From the IMG/VR virus record IMGVR_UViG_3300025769_016515, positions 1 to 51,113 of that record: a stretch of 51,113 nt of DNA; one strand, 5' to 3'. Below are positions 24,161-33,041 of the stretch, one piece after another (the first letter of the stretch is position 1; each line of letters opens with the position of its first letter). The notes under the pieces were generated by a model. It was not told the origin of the DNA and searched no databases. It saw only the letters and a list, made by a program, of their open reading frames with translations. The stretch comes from a virus. The translations under genes were made by a program, and so were the position numbers.

Positions 24161-24565
24161 ATGAAAAAATCAAGAACTGGTATTAAACCACCTACACAAC
24201 CAAATTTTCGTGAAGCTATTCCTATGGATTTAGATTTAAGAAAAACAAACCCATTAACTCCTTGGAGTGGGGGACAATTATGGAAAATGGGATACATTTT
24301 AAGAGAAGTAACAGAAGAAAAAGCAGTAGTCCCTATCCAGGTATTCTATGACCCTAAAGATGGAAGAATATTATCTAACACTCTTCCCCCTGAAATTCGA
24401 CACCAATATGAAACCATTTCAGAAGAAAATAATGAAGTTCCTGAATTAAATTGGGAAGATGATCAAGAAAGTTGGGATGATAGTAACAATTCTAAATTTG
24501 AAAACAATAATGAAGAAGAAGATGATGATTTAGGTTTTGATAACTGGTGGGAAGATGAAGACTAA
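24161..24565 (+). CDS. Paralogue of previous gene with acidic C-terminal tail
   Basis: A 134-residue protein. Residues about 22-86 repeat the domain of the upstream gene (GGQLWKMGYILREV, VPIQVFYDPKDGRI). A tail of some 45 residues is dominated by Asp, Glu, Asn and Trp and ends DNWWEDED. Acidic tails of this kind are typical of single-stranded DNA-binding proteins such as T4 gp32, where they contact other replication proteins, but the folded part does not look like gp32. Function unknown; partner-binding near the clamp loader is a guess. Confidence 0.66.
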   Translation: MKKSRTGIKPPTQPNFREAIPMDLDLRKTNPLTPWSGGQLWKMGYILREVTEEKAVVPIQVFYDPKDGRILSNTLPPEIRHQYETISEENNEVPELNWEDDQESWDDSNNSKFENNNEEEDDDLGFDNWWEDED

Positions 24566-24568
24566 TTC

Positions 24569-24982
24569 ATGAATATATTTGACTGGCTTAACGAGATTTC
24601 ATATAATAAAAGAGATTGGAATGAATTTACTCCTGAACAACAATCAACATTCGATCCTTATATGATACATCGTTTCATATCAATGAAACAAGATTATGTT
24701 GAGCTAGTCAGTGATCTTCAACAATCCATAGGGTCTTTACCTAATAAATATATCTATAATTTATGGCGTAATATTATACCAAAAAGAAAAACATATTTTA
24801 GATATATAAAATCTAAAAGATCCTTGCCTAATGATAAACTCCTTATTATATTAGCTAATCATTGGAGAGTAAGTAAACGTGAAATAAAAGATAATTATCA
24901 TTTAATAAGTAAGGATTATATTGGACATTTACTTTATGAGATAGGTATCGATGGACGTAAACACAAAACATACTTGAAATAA
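24569..24982 (+). CDS. 62: Clamp loader small subunit, gp62-like
   Basis: A 137-residue, mostly helical basic protein, MNIFDWLNEISYNKRDW at the start. It is shorter than T4 gp62 (187 residues) and direct similarity is weak. The call leans on position behind gp44, on size and composition, and on blocks such as IIPKRKTYFRYIK and LIILANHWRVSKREI, which resemble the GKRYGKW and LIIKLLAKRYQV regions of gp62. gp62 joins four gp44 subunits in the loader. Confidence 0.65.
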   Translation: MNIFDWLNEISYNKRDWNEFTPEQQSTFDPYMIHRFISMKQDYVELVSDLQQSIGSLPNKYIYNLWRNIIPKRKTYFRYIKSKRSLPNDKLLIILANHWRVSKREIKDNYHLISKDYIGHLLYEIGIDGRKHKTYLK

Positions 24983-25206
24983 TGCAAAAATTATATGAAA
25001 TGCTTCGCAAAGAAGCTGAAGCTGAAAAATCAAAAGCCCTACTAACCTTAGAATTATTAAGCAACCACCCAGCGGGTATTGGAGATCATTCAACAACAGA
25101 TTTTTACAATAATGCTACAGAAGCATTACAAATGTTAGTTGATGCTGATGATAAATTATCAGCCTTAAATAGATATTTCCCTCAAAAAGAACTAATCAGT
25201 GAGTGA
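24982..25206 (+). CDS. Small phage protein of unknown function
   Basis: A 74-residue helical protein containing ELLSNHPAGIGDHSTTDFY, a block I associate with small hypotheticals of Bacteroidetes phages. No enzymatic motif or membrane segment. It starts on the last base of the gp62-like gene and overlaps the following gene by eight bases. Confidence 0.62.
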   Translation: MQKLYEMLRKEAEAEKSKALLTLELLSNHPAGIGDHSTTDFYNNATEALQMLVDADDKLSALNRYFPQKELISE

Positions 25207-25525
25207 TTCAGTAAAAAAATATCACGAAATGGAAGAAAACGACTTATATTGGAAGTCAAATGATACTAATGGCTCTATCTTAAGACGCTACCCAGGTGAT
25301 ATTGAAGTTACAATGGATGAACCTAAAAAAGATAGTTATGTTCAATTAGTTAAAGAAAAATTTGAACAACGTTCTCAAACTGGTATTAAAAAATATAATA
25401 CTACATTAGAACGTGAAGATTTAGATTTACAAGCCTGGCTTAACCATTTGCAAGAAGAGTTGATGGATGCTACATTATATGTTGAAAGATTAAAGGCTGA
25501 ATTAAAAAATGGAGGCATATCATAA
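25199..25525 (+). CDS. Small phage protein, possibly MazG-related
   Basis: A 108-residue protein using a GTG start at 25199, overlapping the previous gene; an ATG ten codons later is the alternative. The C-terminal half, GIKKYNTTLEREDLDLQAW then HLQEELMDATLYVERLKAEL, matches a common phage family with an EExxD helix similar to MazG-type nucleotide hydrolases. The second conserved metal helix of MazG is not visible, so catalytic activity is uncertain. Confidence 0.6.
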   Translation: MSDSVKKYHEMEENDLYWKSNDTNGSILRRYPGDIEVTMDEPKKDSYVQLVKEKFEQRSQTGIKKYNTTLEREDLDLQAWLNHLQEELMDATLYVERLKAELKNGGIS

Positions 25526-26153
25526 CCAATTTATTGGGACTTATTATAATGCTTTTTCTTCAAAATTTTGTGATAATATTATAAAAGAATTTGAAGAAAA
25601 TAGTAAATACCAAACCCAACGTAACAATGATAATGGAGCACTCTATGGAATTAGAGATTCATCACTTTTTTTACAAAACCACAAGATTAGACAATATTTT
25701 AATAAGGTTGTAACAAGTAAAATATTACCTCTTTATTTATATGAGTATTATTATGTCCATAATTTTTTATTTATTGATGATTGGAAAATTCAAAAAACAA
25801 ACCCTACAGAAGGTTATCATCCCTTTCATAGTGAATGGGGATATAAGCCAACCTTTCGTGATAGAATCTTAGTATATACCTTATACTTAAACGACATAGA
25901 AGAAGGTGGGGAAACCGAATTTTTATATCAATCTATAAGAATAAAACCTCAAAAGGGTATGTTATGTATTTTCCCTGCTTATTTCACCCATACACATAGA
26001 GGCAACCCTCCTTTATCAGAAACAAAATATATAATGACTGGGTGGATGCAAAGATTACATAAAGATAACCCTTCTGCTATAAAGCTTGGGTTAATAAATA
26101 AAGAAGGAGAATTTTTAGATGTAAATGGAAATATTTGTGATACGGGTAAATGA
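25509..26153 (+). CDS. 2OG-Fe(II) oxygenase with HxE motif
   Basis: A 214-residue prolyl-4-hydroxylase-like protein. The iron motif is HSE at 107-109, an HxE in place of the usual HxD. The distal ligand is His161 or His163 in FTHTHRGNPP, and Lys173 may replace the usual Arg for 2-oxoglutarate. The central LYLNDIEEGGETEF (125-138) is characteristic of P4H-type enzymes. The substrate is unknown. It overlaps the preceding gene by 17 bases and the nuclease gene as ATGA. Confidence 0.78.
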   Translation: MEAYHNQFIGTYYNAFSSKFCDNIIKEFEENSKYQTQRNNDNGALYGIRDSSLFLQNHKIRQYFNKVVTSKILPLYLYEYYYVHNFLFIDDWKIQKTNPTEGYHPFHSEWGYKPTFRDRILVYTLYLNDIEEGGETEFLYQSIRIKPQKGMLCIFPAYFTHTHRGNPPLSETKYIMTGWMQRLHKDNPSAIKLGLINKEGEFLDVNGNICDTGK

Positions 26154-27088
26154 AAATAAATTATACAATAGATAAAGTTGTATCTTTTTCGCAGTATTCC
26201 ACTTTTAAATCCTGCCCCCATAAGTGGTATTTGCAATATGTAAAAGGTTATAGAGACGAAAAGCCAAATATGCATTTCGTTTTTGGAACCTCTATGCATG
26301 AGGCCCTTCAACATTACTTACAAACCATGTTTGATTCAACTGCTAAGGCAGCTGATGAAATTAACTTAAACCAATTCTTCAAAGATAAAATGATTGAAGA
26401 ATATAATAAGTACAAGAAAAAACACGGACATTTTGCTACCCCAGAAGAACTACAAGAATTTTATTTTGATGGTATTGCTATTTTGGATTGGTTTAAAAAA
26501 CATAAACGTGGTAGAAAATTGTATTTTTCACCTCGTAAACAAGAATTAAAAGGTATAGAGGTACCTTTAATTTTGCAACCAATTAAAGAACGCCCAAATA
26601 TTAAGTATATGGGTTATGTAGATTTAGTTATCTACGATAAACGAAGTGAGGAATATACTATTTTTGATATTAAAACATCTACTAAGGGATGGAGTAAATG
26701 GGAAAAAGGAGACACTATAAAGCATAATCAACTTTATCTTTACAAACAATATTACTCTGAATTATTTAAAGTACCATTAGATAAAATTAAAGTAGAATTT
26801 TATATTGTTAAACGTAAAGTACTCGATTTTGATGATGAAAAATTACAATCTCCTCACCAAGCATATCGTGTACAAAACTTCAAACCAGTTGATAATAAAA
26901 AACGTTTACGAGAAGCAAAAGAAGATTTTACTAACTTTATTCGTGAATGTTACACCCCAGAAGGCAACCCAGTTGATAAAGATTTTGATAAAAAAATTGA
27001 TAAACCTTGTGATTGGTGTGAATTTGGAAAAAATAGAGAATTATGTGGGGCTGCACTAGCTCCTGAAGAAAAATTCTTCAGTTTCTAG
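26150..27088 (+). CDS. PD-(D/E)XK nuclease, RecB/Cas4-like
   Basis: A 312-residue nuclease of the PDDEXK_1 group. Catalytic residues are His50/Glu51 (SMHEAL), Asp158 (GYVDLVI) and the D-x-K pair Asp173/Lys175 (FDIKTS). Cys22 (KSCPHKW) and the C-terminal cluster CDWCEFGKNRELC could hold an iron-sulfur cluster as in Cas4 and AddB. Such enzymes are exonucleases in recombination or DNA processing. No cas genes are near, so it belongs to the phage replication/recombination set. Confidence 0.85.
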   Translation: MKINYTIDKVVSFSQYSTFKSCPHKWYLQYVKGYRDEKPNMHFVFGTSMHEALQHYLQTMFDSTAKAADEINLNQFFKDKMIEEYNKYKKKHGHFATPEELQEFYFDGIAILDWFKKHKRGRKLYFSPRKQELKGIEVPLILQPIKERPNIKYMGYVDLVIYDKRSEEYTIFDIKTSTKGWSKWEKGDTIKHNQLYLYKQYYSELFKVPLDKIKVEFYIVKRKVLDFDDEKLQSPHQAYRVQNFKPVDNKKRLREAKEDFTNFIRECYTPEGNPVDKDFDKKIDKPCDWCEFGKNRELCGAALAPEEKFFSF

Positions 27089-27092
27089 TTTT

Positions 27093-27105
27093 GATATATT
27101 TATAT
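27093..27105 (+). promoter_or_regulatory. Candidate promoter motif upstream of the ribbon-helix-helix-like gene
   Basis: GATATATTTATAT lies in the 36-base gap after the nuclease gene, about 20 bases before the ATG at 27125. It carries the common core TATATTTAT at 27095-27103. Confidence 0.45.
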
Positions 27106-27124
27106 ACGCATTAAGTTATAAAAT

Positions 27125-27316
27125 ATGGATAATAAAAAGTTACAATTAACAAGTGTAAAAGTACATAGACACTTGTTTGATGAATTCAAAGTTGAATGTG
27201 TTCGTACAAAATTTTCACTACAAAAACTTGCAGACCGAGCCCTTTATTTGTATCTTACAGATGAAGAATTTAGAAAACAGGTTCACAATCAAACAACACT
27301 AAATTTAGACAAATAA
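27125..27316 (+). CDS. Ribbon-helix-helix-like small DNA-binding protein
   Basis: A 63-residue protein with the layout beta strand (QLTSVKVH), helix (HLFDEFKVECVRTK), turn (FSLQKL), helix (ADRALYLYLTDEEFRKQV), which fits Arc/MetJ-type ribbon-helix-helix repressors, though family identity is not certain. It stands at the head of the long glycan operon behind its own promoter-like motif and could regulate it; that is inference. Confidence 0.6.
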   Translation: MDNKKLQLTSVKVHRHLFDEFKVECVRTKFSLQKLADRALYLYLTDEEFRKQVHNQTTLNLDK

Positions 27317-27323
27317 TAGTTTT

Positions 27324-28760
27324 ATGAAAGAAGGTTATTTACCTAAGGAGCAGCGTAAAAAAATTCTGTTTCTTTGCGATGATATTAGAATGCACTCTGG
27401 TATTGCTACAATGGCAAGAGAAATAGTATTAGGAACTTGTCATCATTACAATTGGGTTAATGTAGGTGCAGCTATTGATCACCCTGAAAAAGGAAAAAGA
27501 ATTGATTTAAGTGCTGATAGCGGAAAACGTGCTGGTATAGAAGATGCTTCTGTATTTTTATATCCCCAAAATGGATATGGTGATTCAACTATAATGCGTC
27601 AAATGCTCCAAATTGAAAAACCAGATGCTGTATTCTTTTTTACAGATCCAAGATATTGGGAATGGCTGTTTGCTATAGAAAATGAAGTAAGAGCTAAATG
27701 TCCTATGATTTATCTTAATATATGGGATGATTTACCTGCTCCTATATATAATAAATCCTATTATGAATCATGTGATACTCTACTAGCTATATCAAAACAA
27801 ACTAAAAATATAAATGAAGTTGTTTTAGGAGATAAAGCTAAAGGTAAAATTATAGAATATGTTCCTCATGGTATTAATGAAGAATATTTTTATCCCATTG
27901 ATAAAAATCATGAAAAATATCCTGAGTTATTAAAGGCAAAACAACAATTATTTGGAGATAAAGAATATGAGCATGTATTTTTCTTTAATTCAAGAAACAT
28001 TAGAAGAAAAAACACTTCAGCTTTAATTGCTGCTTATAGTATTTTTAAACAAAATCTCCCAGAAGATAAAAAAAATAAAGTAGCATTAGTATTACATACC
28101 CAACCTGTAGATAATAATGGTACAGATTTATTTGCTGTACGTGATTTATTTTTAGGAGAAGACGAAAGTGTACGGTTTTCTTCTGCTAAATTATCAACAG
28201 AAGGTTTAAATTATCTTTATAATATAGCAGATACAACTGTACTACCATCTACAGCTGAAGGATGGGGACTATCACTTACTGAATCAATGATGGCTGGAAC
28301 TATGATTTTGGCTAATGTTAGTGGTGGGATGCAAGACCAAATGAGATTTGTAGATGAAAATGGAAATTGGATTAATTTCTCTAAAGACTTTTGTTCAAAC
28401 CATTTTGGTACTTATAAAGAACATGGTGAATGGGCTATTCCTATATTTCCTAAAACTACAAATATAGTTGGTTCTCCTAAAACTCCTTATATATTTGAAG
28501 ATCAAGTTGATTTTAGAGAGTTAGCAGACAAAATGATGGAGGCCTTTAATTTATCTAAAGAAGAAAAAACTAGGAGAGGATTAGCTGGGCGTGAATGGGT
28601 AACCTCAGATGAATCCATGATGTCAGCTAGAAAGATGAATGAAAATGTTATTAAATATATAGATCAAACCCTTGATACTTTTAAACCACGTAAAAAGTTT
28701 GAATTTATTAAAATAGATAAATACCCCGTTAAACAGTTACAACATAAATTAGTATATTAG
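27324..28760 (+). CDS. GT4-type glycosyltransferase
   Basis: A 478-residue GT-B glycosyltransferase. The N-terminal Rossmann start KKILFLCDDIRMHSGIATMA carries the acceptor-side glycine loop, and the C-terminal donor domain has FFNSRNIRRKN and the signature LPSTAEGWGLSLTESMMAG, where E-x7-E contacts the nucleotide sugar. Donor and acceptor are unknown. It opens the 17 kb sugar operon and is followed after two bases by a second GT-B enzyme. Confidence 0.82.
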   Translation: MKEGYLPKEQRKKILFLCDDIRMHSGIATMAREIVLGTCHHYNWVNVGAAIDHPEKGKRIDLSADSGKRAGIEDASVFLYPQNGYGDSTIMRQMLQIEKPDAVFFFTDPRYWEWLFAIENEVRAKCPMIYLNIWDDLPAPIYNKSYYESCDTLLAISKQTKNINEVVLGDKAKGKIIEYVPHGINEEYFYPIDKNHEKYPELLKAKQQLFGDKEYEHVFFFNSRNIRRKNTSALIAAYSIFKQNLPEDKKNKVALVLHTQPVDNNGTDLFAVRDLFLGEDESVRFSSAKLSTEGLNYLYNIADTTVLPSTAEGWGLSLTESMMAGTMILANVSGGMQDQMRFVDENGNWINFSKDFCSNHFGTYKEHGEWAIPIFPKTTNIVGSPKTPYIFEDQVDFRELADKMMEAFNLSKEEKTRRGLAGREWVTSDESMMSARKMNENVIKYIDQTLDTFKPRKKFEFIKIDKYPVKQLQHKLVY

Positions 28761-28762
28761 TT

Positions 28763-30058
28763 ATGAGTAAACCATTTGTAGTAGTAAGCTGCCCTATAGA
28801 TACATTTTCAGGCTACGGCGCAAGAAGCCGCGATGTAGTTAGAGCATTAGTCAATTCTGAAAAATACGATGTAAAAGTTTTATCACAAAGATGGGGTAAT
28901 ACACCATATGGGTTTTTAAAGGAAAATAATCCTGAAGATAAAAAATTATTAGATTGTATTATTTCTCCACCTATACAACGTCAGCCCGATGTTTGGATAC
29001 AAATCTCAGTACCAGATGAATTCCAAAAAATTGGTAAATTTAATATTGGTATTACTGCTGGAATTGAAACTGATACTTGTGATGTAAGATTCATACAAGG
29101 GGCAAACAATATGGACTTAATTTTAGGTTCTTCAAATCATAGTTTGTATGCTCTTAAAAATTCGGTGTATGAACAAAAAGATAAAGCAGGTAATGTTAAA
29201 GGTGTTATTAAATTAGAAACACAAACTGACGTATTATTTGAAGGGGTAGATTTAGAAAAATATTTCTATATTGAACCTAAAGATTTACCTAAAACCGAAT
29301 TAGTACAATCATTAGATACAATTGATGAACAATTTTGTTTTTTATATGTTGGTCATTGGTTAAAAGGTACAATTGGAGAAGATAGAAAAAATACAGGTTT
29401 ATTAATTAAAACTTTTTTAGAAACTTTTAAAAATTCTAAAAAACAACCTGCTTTAGTTTTAAAAACTATGAGTGGTCCTGCTTCTATTATGGATAGAGAA
29501 GAAATACTTAAACGTATTGATGCTATCCGTAAAGGAATAAGTGGTAAATTACCTAATATTTATTTTCTTCATGGAGAAGTAGAAGACGAAGAAATTAACC
29601 ATTTATATAATCACCCTAAAATTAAAGCTATGATAAATTTAACTAAAGGTGAAGGTTTTGGTCGTCCTCTTCTAGAATTTACTCAAAGTAAAAAACCTAT
29701 TATTGCTTCTAATTGGAGTGGACATTTAGATTTTTTAAACAAAGAATTCACTAGTTTAGTCCCAGGAGAAGTAAAGCAAGTTCATGAATCTGTAGTTCAA
29801 GATAGATTGATTATAAAAGAATCAAAATGGTTCTCCCCTGATATTAATTTTGCTTCATTATTAATGAAAGACTATGTTAATAGCTATAAAGGATATCAAG
29901 TTAAAGGAAAACGTTTAGGACATCATTGTAAAACTAATTTTTCATTTGAAAAAATGCAGGAAAAATTGGAAGAGATTATGGATAAAAATGCTCCTAAAAA
30001 AGTAGAAATAAAACTACCCAATATAAAGAAAATTTCATTACCTAAAAAAAATGACTAA
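28763..30058 (+). CDS. GT-B glycosyltransferase
   Basis: A 431-residue glycosyltransferase with the N-terminal SCPIDTFSGYGARSRDVVRA motif and a C-terminal donor site INLTKGEGFGRPLLEFTQSK, including E-x-F-G-R-P-x-x-E, as in GT4 relatives. FLYVGHWLKGTIGEDRKN marks the start of the second Rossmann domain. Specificity is unknown. It follows another GT-B gene and overlaps the next by eight bases. Confidence 0.8.
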   Translation: MSKPFVVVSCPIDTFSGYGARSRDVVRALVNSEKYDVKVLSQRWGNTPYGFLKENNPEDKKLLDCIISPPIQRQPDVWIQISVPDEFQKIGKFNIGITAGIETDTCDVRFIQGANNMDLILGSSNHSLYALKNSVYEQKDKAGNVKGVIKLETQTDVLFEGVDLEKYFYIEPKDLPKTELVQSLDTIDEQFCFLYVGHWLKGTIGEDRKNTGLLIKTFLETFKNSKKQPALVLKTMSGPASIMDREEILKRIDAIRKGISGKLPNIYFLHGEVEDEEINHLYNHPKIKAMINLTKGEGFGRPLLEFTQSKKPIIASNWSGHLDFLNKEFTSLVPGEVKQVHESVVQDRLIIKESKWFSPDINFASLLMKDYVNSYKGYQVKGKRLGHHCKTNFSFEKMQEKLEEIMDKNAPKKVEIKLPNIKKISLPKKND

Positions 30059-30509
30059 AGATAATCTCGAATACTGTCCTAAGTGTGGTGGTGATGCTTG
30101 TTACACTACACAATTAAATGCTACAGCTAAAAACTACTTTTGTTTTGGTTGTGGCTTTACTTCTAATGATTTAATGATTATTGGTGAATTCGATTTTGAC
30201 CAATATGAAGAAACTTTACCTGAACTATATAAAGACATTAAAGTTGATGATGGTTCAGGACGTGTTTGGTATCCTATTACAATTAATATTGAAGATAAAG
30301 GTACAGTATTTGCTAAAGGTACTAGTTTAAGTGATTGGCAATGGGCGGGGATTAAAGTAAAAGAAGTATCAAAAGAAGAACAAGAAAAATTTAAAATCCC
30401 AGGCACAGATAAAGTTTACAAATATAAAACTGATATGTCTACTCTTCAAGAATTTCCACAACATGATTTTATGGAGGCTCTTGACTATATTGGTTTTTTT
30501 AAAAATTAA
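30051..30509 (+). CDS. Zinc-ribbon protein of unknown function
   Basis: A 152-residue protein whose first 35 residues form a zinc ribbon, CPKCGG plus CFGCGF (two CxxC pairs about 22 residues apart). The remaining 110 residues are alpha/beta and unlike any enzyme I know; they include ITINIEDKGTVFAKG and DWQWAGIKVKEV. Similar zinc-ribbon hypotheticals occur in marine T4-like phages. Placement within glycosyltransferase genes may be incidental. Confidence 0.65.
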   Translation: MTKDNLEYCPKCGGDACYTTQLNATAKNYFCFGCGFTSNDLMIIGEFDFDQYEETLPELYKDIKVDDGSGRVWYPITINIEDKGTVFAKGTSLSDWQWAGIKVKEVSKEEQEKFKIPGTDKVYKYKTDMSTLQEFPQHDFMEALDYIGFFKN

Positions 30510-30512
30510 AAT

Positions 30513-31148
30513 ATGGGAATAAGTTTTGCAATTACCGCTTATAACGAACATGAAGAACTAAAACAATTACTAAATCAGTTAATACAAATTGTAAGACCTG
30601 ATGATGAAATTGTTATTCAATTAGACAATAAAGCAACAGAAGAAGTAATTCAAGTTGTTGATTATTATTTTGAAAAATATAGTAAAGATATTACTATTAA
30701 AAAAACTCATTTCGGTTTAGATAATCATTTTGCTAACTTTAAAAATAATTTAAAAGAATATTGTGCTAAAGATTGGGTGTTTCAAATTGATGCTGATGAG
30801 ACATTAAGTGAAACCTTTAAAACAATAATTCATGATGTGTTGGAAGCAAATGAAGAAATTGACTTAATAGCTGTACCACGAGTTAATATTGTTAAGGGTT
30901 TAGAACAAAATGATGTTATAAATTGGGGGTGGAGATTAAACCCTCATGGTTGGGTAAACTGGCCTGATGCACAACATAGAATTTTTAGAAATAAACCCGA
31001 AATTAAATGGGTAAATAAAGTACATGAAAAAATAGTAGGATGGAAAACATATGCCGAATTACCATCTGAGGATGATTCATATGCTTTATATCATGTAAAA
31101 AATATAGATAGACAAAGAAAACAAAACGAGTTTTATTCAACATTATGA
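30513..31148 (+). CDS. GT2-family glycosyltransferase
   Basis: A 211-residue GT-A glycosyltransferase. The start GISFAITAYNEHEEL is typical of GT2, and the metal-binding DxD is in WVFQIDADETLS. It is short, lacking membrane helices, so it should act in the cytosol. Acceptor unknown. It overlaps the GDP-fucose synthase gene by four bases. Confidence 0.8.
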   Translation: MGISFAITAYNEHEELKQLLNQLIQIVRPDDEIVIQLDNKATEEVIQVVDYYFEKYSKDITIKKTHFGLDNHFANFKNNLKEYCAKDWVFQIDADETLSETFKTIIHDVLEANEEIDLIAVPRVNIVKGLEQNDVINWGWRLNPHGWVNWPDAQHRIFRNKPEIKWVNKVHEKIVGWKTYAELPSEDDSYALYHVKNIDRQRKQNEFYSTL

Positions 31149-32050
31149 AAAAGGTATTAATAACAGGAGGTGGTGGTATGGTAGGTTCCGCAATGGAATC
31201 CCCAATTAAATTAACTCGCGACTACTGCGATTTAACAAACCCAAGACAAACCACAAGTTTATTTTCAGCAATTAAACCCGATGGTGTAATTCATTGTGCT
31301 GGTAAGGTAGGTGGTATTGGTGGTAATTCAAATTATAAAGGTGAATACTTTTATGATAACATAATGATTAATACTAACGTTATTGAAGCCGCTAGACGTG
31401 CTGGTACAAAACATTTAGTAGCATTTTTATCCACTTGTGTATTCCCCGATAAAGTAAATTATCCACTTACTGTTGATCAAGTACATTTAGGAGAACCCCA
31501 TGAATCAAATTACCCTTATGCTTATGCTAAACGAATGGCTGATATTCAAATTAGAGCATATCGTGAGCAATATGGATTAAATTATACTTCAATTATTCCC
31601 TCCAACATTTATGGCCCTAATGATAACTTTTCTTTAGAACATGGTCATGTAATGCCTATGTTAATTCATAAATTATATTTAGCTAAGAAAAATAAAACAG
31701 ACTTTACTGTATGGGGTAGTGGGAAACCCTTAAGAGAATTTATATATTCAAAGGATATAGCTAAAATAGCAGAATGGGCTTTATTTAACTATGAGGGTAT
31801 AGATCCTTTAATTGTAAGTGGTGATGAAGAAATATCAATTAAAGATTTAGTAGGAATTTTAGTTGATGAATTTAAATTTAAAGGTAAAGTTATATTTGAT
31901 AAAACAAAACCGGATGGACAATTGAGAAAACCCTCTGATAATTCTAAGATAAAAGAATTACTGCCTGATTTTGAGTACACCCCATTTGAACAAGGAATAA
32001 AAGAAACAATTAATTGGTTTATAGAAAATTATGAAACGACCCGAAAATAA
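31145..32050 (+). CDS. fcl: GDP-L-fucose synthase
   Basis: A 301-residue SDR enzyme of the Fcl/WcaG type, which epimerises and reduces GDP-4-keto-6-deoxymannose to GDP-L-fucose. The NADPH motif is ITGGGGMVGSAM, CAGKVGGIGGN is the Fcl signature, FLSTCVFP and YAYAKRMAD hold the Ser-Tyr-Lys triad, and IPSNIYGPNDNF and VWGSGKPLREF complete the family pattern. It pairs with the GDP-mannose dehydratase immediately downstream (20-base overlap). Confidence 0.9.
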   Translation: MKKVLITGGGGMVGSAMESPIKLTRDYCDLTNPRQTTSLFSAIKPDGVIHCAGKVGGIGGNSNYKGEYFYDNIMINTNVIEAARRAGTKHLVAFLSTCVFPDKVNYPLTVDQVHLGEPHESNYPYAYAKRMADIQIRAYREQYGLNYTSIIPSNIYGPNDNFSLEHGHVMPMLIHKLYLAKKNKTDFTVWGSGKPLREFIYSKDIAKIAEWALFNYEGIDPLIVSGDEEISIKDLVGILVDEFKFKGKVIFDKTKPDGQLRKPSDNSKIKELLPDFEYTPFEQGIKETINWFIENYETTRK

Positions 32051-33041
32051 AATGCCCGGAGGGAGAACAAAAATAGCTTTAATTACTGGTATAGGAGGGC
32101 AAGATGGTTCTTATTTAGCAGAACTTCTTTTAGAAAAAGGATATATAGTACATGGTACTGTAAAAAGGAATTCAATAGCAGAAAACCAAACAGAAAGACT
32201 TGAATCTATTTATCCCCAACTTAAAGGTAAACTTCATTATGCAGATTTAACAGATGCAACTTCTTTATATAGAGTTGTTAAAGACGTATTTCCTGATGAA
32301 ATTTATAATTTAGGAGCCCAATCCCACGTACAAGTATCTTTCCAACAACCTGTTTATACAGCACAAGCCACAGGAATAGGAGTATTAAATCTTTTAGAAG
32401 TAGTTAGACAGCTTAATCCTCTTGGTATGAAAGTATACCAAGCATCAAGCAGTGAAATGTTTGGTAATAATATAGATAAAGATGGATTTCAACGTGAAAC
32501 TACACCTATGAATCCTGTATCACCCTATGGATGTGCTAAAGTATACGCATATAATATTTGTAGAAATTACCGCAAATCTTATAAAATGCATATTTCAAAT
32601 GGAATATTATTTAATCATGAATCACCAAGACGAGGAACTAACTTTGTAACTAATAAAGTTGTTAAAACTGCATGTGAAATTAAAAAAGGTTTAAAAACTG
32701 AATTACGTTTAGGAAATCTACATGCTACTCGTGACTGGGGACATGCAAAAGATTATGTTAAAGCTATGCAAATGATCCTTCAACAAGAAGAACCAGATGA
32801 TTATGTATGTGCTACAGGAATTTCTCATTCTGTACAAGAACTAGCAGAATATACTTTTAGTAGATTATACTTAGATTGGAACAAATATGTTAGAACCGAT
32901 AAAAAATATCTACGCCCAGAAGAACTAAATGATTTAAAAGGTGATTCAACTAAACTACGCAAAGCTACAGGATGGAAACCAGAATATACTTTTGAGAAAA
33001 TGATTGATGAAATGATTGTATACTGGATGAAAAGACTATGA
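32031..33041 (+). CDS. gmd: GDP-mannose 4,6-dehydratase
   Basis: A 336-residue Gmd. Signatures are ITGIGGQDGSYLAELLLEKG, GTVKRNS, YNLGAQSHVQVSF, YQASSSEMFGN, the catalytic YGCAKVYAY, ILFNHESPRRG and LGNLHATRDWGHAKDYV, all characteristic of the family. It makes GDP-4-keto-6-deoxymannose, the substrate of the upstream fucose synthase. GDP-mannose would derive from the phosphomannomutase at 18310 plus a guanylyltransferase, either host-encoded or the one at 41696. Confidence 0.94.
   Translation: MKRPENKMPGGRTKIALITGIGGQDGSYLAELLLEKGYIVHGTVKRNSIAENQTERLESIYPQLKGKLHYADLTDATSLYRVVKDVFPDEIYNLGAQSHVQVSFQQPVYTAQATGIGVLNLLEVVRQLNPLGMKVYQASSSEMFGNNIDKDGFQRETTPMNPVSPYGCAKVYAYNICRNYRKSYKMHISNGILFNHESPRRGTNFVTNKVVKTACEIKKGLKTELRLGNLHATRDWGHAKDYVKAMQMILQQEEPDDYVCATGISHSVQELAEYTFSRLYLDWNKYVRTDKKYLRPEELNDLKGDSTKLRKATGWKPEYTFEKMIDEMIVYWMKRL

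Noticed and set aside
24410-24565. gp32 single-stranded DNA-binding protein
   Set aside because: Only the acidic tail recalls gp32; the folded part is too small and lacks the zinc and OB-fold features.
26150-27088. Cas4 of a CRISPR system
   Set aside because: The nuclease is Cas4/RecB-like with Cys residues, but there are no cas1/cas2 genes or repeats; a phage recombination role is simpler.
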